A stretch of 64,000 nucleotides of DNA, taken from assembly GCA_002110485.1 (NCBI GenBank), contig MOWL01000088.1, positions 868,001-932,000 of the forward strand. Direction: 5' to 3'. Shown piece after piece: positions 61,123-64,000 of this stretch (its first letter is position 1; every line of letters begins with the position of its first letter). Both the position numbers and the translations under genes were made by a program. Origin of the DNA: Emergomyces orientalis. Taxonomy: Eukaryota > Ascomycota > Eurotiomycetes > Onygenales > Ajellomycetaceae. The notes beneath the pieces are model-generated. The model was not told the DNA's origin. It did not search any database and saw only the letters and a program-made list of their open reading frames with translations.

Positions 61123-61704
61123 AAAGGGTGCATACGTATTCGTTTTGAAATGCCTTACTTTCCGGAAGTGAGATTTGTAACTTAAATGGTGGGTTGGGAT
61201 GGGATGGGGTTGAGTTTTGAGGGAATGGATGATGATGCATGGAAATGACAAACCCCTTTTTCCCATTTTCAAGAGTCGAGCATGGAAGTACCACAATGTC
61301 TCTGTTTAAAGCATTATTAAAATATAAAAATAACCAACCCTTTCAAGCTCCCAAAAAAAAAAATAATAAAATAAAACATCGCAAGTCAAATCTTCATATA
61401 TGAAATGGTTTCTGTAGTTTTTCCACCCTTGATGAATAATAATCAGCTCTGAATTTTCAAGCATGTTGCCAAAAGGAAGAAGCAGTTGCAAAAATAATGA
61501 AAATGCTTAGGAAAAAACTAAGAAAAAGAAAAAAAGACATTCTCCGAGCAAAATACATGACCACATTAGTGATGCAACGGAAAGTATGAAAATTGACATT
61601 TTTCACTTTTCCTCCTCTGGATTAAATGGGAAAAGATGGAGTATATACCAAAGCCAACCATCTGATGACATCTCAACAACCAGTACGCAATTCCCACAGC
61701 GTCC
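61123..61704. other. convergent 3' region
   Basis: Between the stops of the AIF-like and RPA43 genes. A-rich; no gene seen. Confidence 0.5.
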
Positions 61705-63183
61705 TCATGAAGCCGCCTTCTTCTCATTCTTCTTTTTCTTCTCCTTCCCCTGCTTCCTCGATACGGGCACATCCACCTCGGCATCCTCTTCCCTTTCAAC
61801 AGTAGCAGCACTCGCCATCCCCAGCCCGCCCGACATAATCGCGCCCTCTGGTGCCTCATTACCACTTCTTCCTGCTGCTGCTGCTGCTGGCGATGACGAC
61901 GGCGAGGAAGCAAACCCAGCCCTCTTCCTCTCTTCCTCTACCAATTTCGCTTCCTCCTCGGGACTCAGCATCGTCCCCTCAATGCTCAAAAATCCCTTAT
62001 CATTCTCCGCGCCGGGGATGACATCGACATCCCGCACACGAAATCGGACCATTCCGCGAACCCGTCTCCCCGAGCGTGTCTGGAAATAGCCCGCTGAGGC
62101 ATCTTCAAATGCTTCGAATGGTTGCTCCGTACCATCATTGTTTTGATTTTGGGTGCTTAGGTCGAGCATTGCAGCTGAAGTCGCTGGCAGCGGGCGAAAA
62201 TTTTCCTTATCTGAATCAAACTCTGAATCCTCCTCCTCCTCGCCGTCGTCATCGTCATCATTGTCATTACCGCTAGATTTAGCCGTAGCCGTTTCCAACG
62301 TTGAGGCAGTAGACTCCTGCCCGGGCGCCACCCATTGCCAGTCAGCAGGGAGCCGGCGCCGCTCAATCCCAACGGAGAAAAGATTGTACACCACCGCGCC
62401 GAGGAAGCCGTCAGATTGCACGTTTATCCAGCCCTCGAGCGGCTGGCCACGCTCAGGGCGGAATATTAGGAACGTAGCTGTCAGGTAGACGTAGAGAACG
62501 CCGTATTCGCCTGCGCTCACGGCGAGAGTTAATGGTTGTGGGTTTGGGTCTTCGTCTGGGTGGTGGGTGGTTGTTGGGGAGGATAGTGAGGGAGGGGTGG
62601 AGGATATGGAGGCGTTGGAGTAGGCGAGCACGATGCCGCGGAGGGGTGGGTAGTAGGTTAGCAGGAGTGGGGAGAGGTGCTCTGCTTGCAGGGAGGAGAG
62701 GGCGTGGGTTGGGGAGATGGAGATTGGGGAGAGTGGGACGTAGAGGGTTGCGGTTATGAGGTGGAAGGGGGAGGATTCTGTAGCATCTGTGGAGGTGAAT
62801 TCTAATTGCGAAGCGGAGGCTTTTGCCAGAGGTTTTCTCGAGGTTGCTGGGGATTGCGATTGGAGGAACGGTTCTTCTCCCCCCTGGTCGTCGTTCACGG
62901 CTTCTTGGGCTTGGTGTTTGTGTTTCTTTGTCTTTTTTGACCGCGCATTGGGGATATCTGGTAGCACCTCCGCAGATGGCTCGGGGCCTTCATGATGCTT
63001 GTGTTTTTTATGTTTCTTTTCCTTCTTCTTTGCTTTTTGTGAGGTCTCTTCTACATCTGGCGCTGTGGTGGTTCTCGATTCATGCTTGCGCTTCTTTGCC
63101 GAGTGGCCGTCTTTTTCTTTATTTTTGCGCTTTCTCTCGGGTGAGAGGGGGACCGGGTCGATGTCCATTGCATCCAATGACAT
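61705..63183 (-). CDS. RPA43: DNA-directed RNA polymerase I subunit Rpa43
   Basis: A single exon of 492 aa. A Lys-rich N-terminal extension (AKKKEKKHKKHKHHEGPEPS) precedes the conserved stretch ATLYVPLSPISISPTHALSS, AEHLSPLLLTYYPPLRGIVL and the OB-type half (YGVLYVYLTATFLIFRPERG, VQSDGFLGAVVYNLFSVGIE, RLPADWQW). After an acidic insert the end of the OB fold returns as GYFQTRSGRRVRGMVRFRVR, and a Lys-rich C-terminus closes the protein. Rpa43 is the stalk subunit of RNA polymerase I that contacts Rrn3 to start rRNA transcription in the nucleolus (family knowledge). It is longer than yeast Rpa43 because of the basic and acidic inserts. It is divergent from the J-domain gene. Confidence 0.9.
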   Translation of the reverse strand: MSLDAMDIDPVPLSPERKRKNKEKDGHSAKKRKHESRTTTAPDVEETSQKAKKKEKKHKKHKHHEGPEPSAEVLPDIPNARSKKTKKHKHQAQEAVNDDQGGEEPFLQSQSPATSRKPLAKASASQLEFTSTDATESSPFHLITATLYVPLSPISISPTHALSSLQAEHLSPLLLTYYPPLRGIVLAYSNASISSTPPSLSSPTTTHHPDEDPNPQPLTLAVSAGEYGVLYVYLTATFLIFRPERGQPLEGWINVQSDGFLGAVVYNLFSVGIERRRLPADWQWVAPGQESTASTLETATAKSSGNDNDDDDDGEEEEDSEFDSDKENFRPLPATSAAMLDLSTQNQNNDGTEQPFEAFEDASAGYFQTRSGRRVRGMVRFRVRDVDVIPGAENDKGFLSIEGTMLSPEEEAKLVEEERKRAGFASSPSSSPAAAAAGRSGNEAPEGAIMSGGLGMASAATVEREEDAEVDVPVSRKQGKEKKKKNEKKAAS

Positions 63184-63597
63184 GGTGCACGCAGGTATTC
63201 CACCTATTGTTGTGGCTGCAATGCGTTTTTGTGTATATTGGTTTTGGAGACCTCTTTTTTTCTCTCTTCTTTGGCGGAGACTTTTTTTCTTCTGCTGTGG
63301 TTAGAATCACGGGGTTGTGCCAAGACATTTAAGCAGGCTGACAACATCAATATTCAGATCTATGTCATCTACATTATCTACATTTGTGTATCTATTCTTT
63401 TGAGCTTGCGGAACACATTCTTTTTCTCGCGGTTGGCCGGTACTACTGAGGAAACATGTATGTGCCTTATTGGAACGGTCTTTTATTAACCTCATTGTGA
63501 GAATTGCTTCATTCATTGTCTGCGAACTAGTTGTCAGAGAGCTTCGTGTCAATATCAACCTTGAATCTCAACATCCTGCTCAACAACAAATACAAAT
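63184..63597. promoter_or_regulatory. shared divergent promoter, RPA43 / J-domain gene
   Basis: 414 bases separate the two start codons. T-rich tracts on the plus strand; no specific site is claimed. Confidence 0.5.
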
Positions 63598-64000
63598 ATG
63601 GCTAGCGACGTTCTCTCAACCGTCCTCTCCTACGCCGGCTGGGCTTTTCTCCCAAGAGTGAGCATTTCTTTATATATATATATATATATATATGTATTTT
63701 CCCTAGCTAACAGACTACAACAGTATGTAACCGCCTTCCTCCAAAACATCTACTACCGCATAACCATTCGCGCTGGCGATCCTCATCCCTCCCCATCCAG
63801 CCCCCGATACGCCCGGCACTACCGAAGAATCTACATCGTCGTCGTAACCTCCTACCTCCTCTACACTCTTTATGAAACCTACCACAAACTCCGTGCAGAG
63901 GCGGACTTCTACCAATTACTAGGCGTGCTCCCCACCTCCAACGACCGAACCATCAAATCACGCTTCCGCCGTCTAGCCGCCCTGCACCATCCGGATAAGC
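63598..64000 (+). CDS. membrane-associated J-domain protein (partial, cut by window end)
   Basis: Exon 1 is 63598-63657 (MASDVLSTVLSYAGWAFLPR), intron 63658-63723 (66 nt, holding a TA repeat), and exon 2 runs off the window at 64000. A hydrophobic start is followed by VTAFLQNIYYRITIRAGDP, a membrane segment (RRIYIVVVTSYLLYTLYETY), and the beginning of a J-domain (DFYQLLGVLPTSNDRTIKSR ... LHHPDK) with its HPD motif intact. J-domain proteins stimulate Hsp70 ATPase; the membrane anchor suggests an endoplasmic reticulum or mitochondrial membrane Hsp70 partner (inference). The C-terminal half is outside the window. Confidence 0.85.
   Translation, partial: MASDVLSTVLSYAGWAFLPRVSISLYIYIYIYVFSLANRLQQYVTAFLQNIYYRITIRAGDPHPSPSSPRYARHYRRIYIVVVTSYLLYTLYETYHKLRAEADFYQLLGVLPTSNDRTIKSRFRRLAALHHPDK
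63671..63693. repeat. (TA)n microsatellite inside an intron
   Basis: About eleven TA units in the first intron of the J-domain gene. Confidence 0.85.

Overview
The window is nuclear DNA of a filamentous ascomycete. Genes are split by short GT-AG introns (mostly 50-190 nt) with CTAAT-like branch points, and the proteins are of Eurotiomycete type. Long AT- and purine-rich intergenic DNA full of microsatellites suggests Onygenales (Ajellomycetaceae-like), but the order is inferred from general resemblance only. I found no transposon, tRNA, rRNA, CRISPR or viral gene. Exon limits below were worked out by hand by matching splice sites to reading phase; every model given with a protein length closes in frame.

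1-11.2 kb: a protein with tandem double-stranded-RNA-binding-like domains, a serine-rich protein, a small conserved protein, then a Csx1/Nam8-type triple-RRM mRNA-binding protein, flanked by about 3 kb of gene-free DNA downstream and about 6.7 kb upstream. 17.9-30.7 kb: a head-to-tail minus-strand block with a conserved unknown, RRP7 (ribosome assembly), DMC1 (meiotic recombinase), a seven-knuckle Gis2/CNBP protein, UDP-GlcNAc pyrophosphorylase (chitin precursor) and a cyclophilin-RRM protein. 33.7-46.8 kb: a Zn2Cys6 regulator, RPS24 divergent from an EFM3-type eEF2 lysine methyltransferase, a coiled-coil protein, and PET117 (cytochrome oxidase assembly) divergent from VMA10 (V-ATPase subunit G). 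47.4-64 kb: a possible membrane-protein tail, a TGL2-like lipase, a PY-motif arrestin, a 1334-residue coilin-like protein, a Rieske-AIF oxidoreductase, RPA43 (RNA polymerase I) divergent from a J-domain membrane protein cut by the window end.

Functional themes: ribosome production and translation (RRP7, RPS24, EFM3, RPA43, Gis2), RNA binding (tandem dsRBD, Csx1-like, cyclophilin-RRM, coilin-like), and mitochondria/energy (PET117, VMA10, lipase, AIF-like). I see no gene cluster that looks like a new defence or biosynthetic system. The most unusual signal is exon architecture: a 2-nt exon inside the catalytic serine motif of the lipase, a start-codon-only exon plus a 9-nt exon in VMA10, and a 12-nt exon in GIS2. 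The pyrimidine-rich (on the coding strand) sequence around the Csx1-like gene is the second item of interest.
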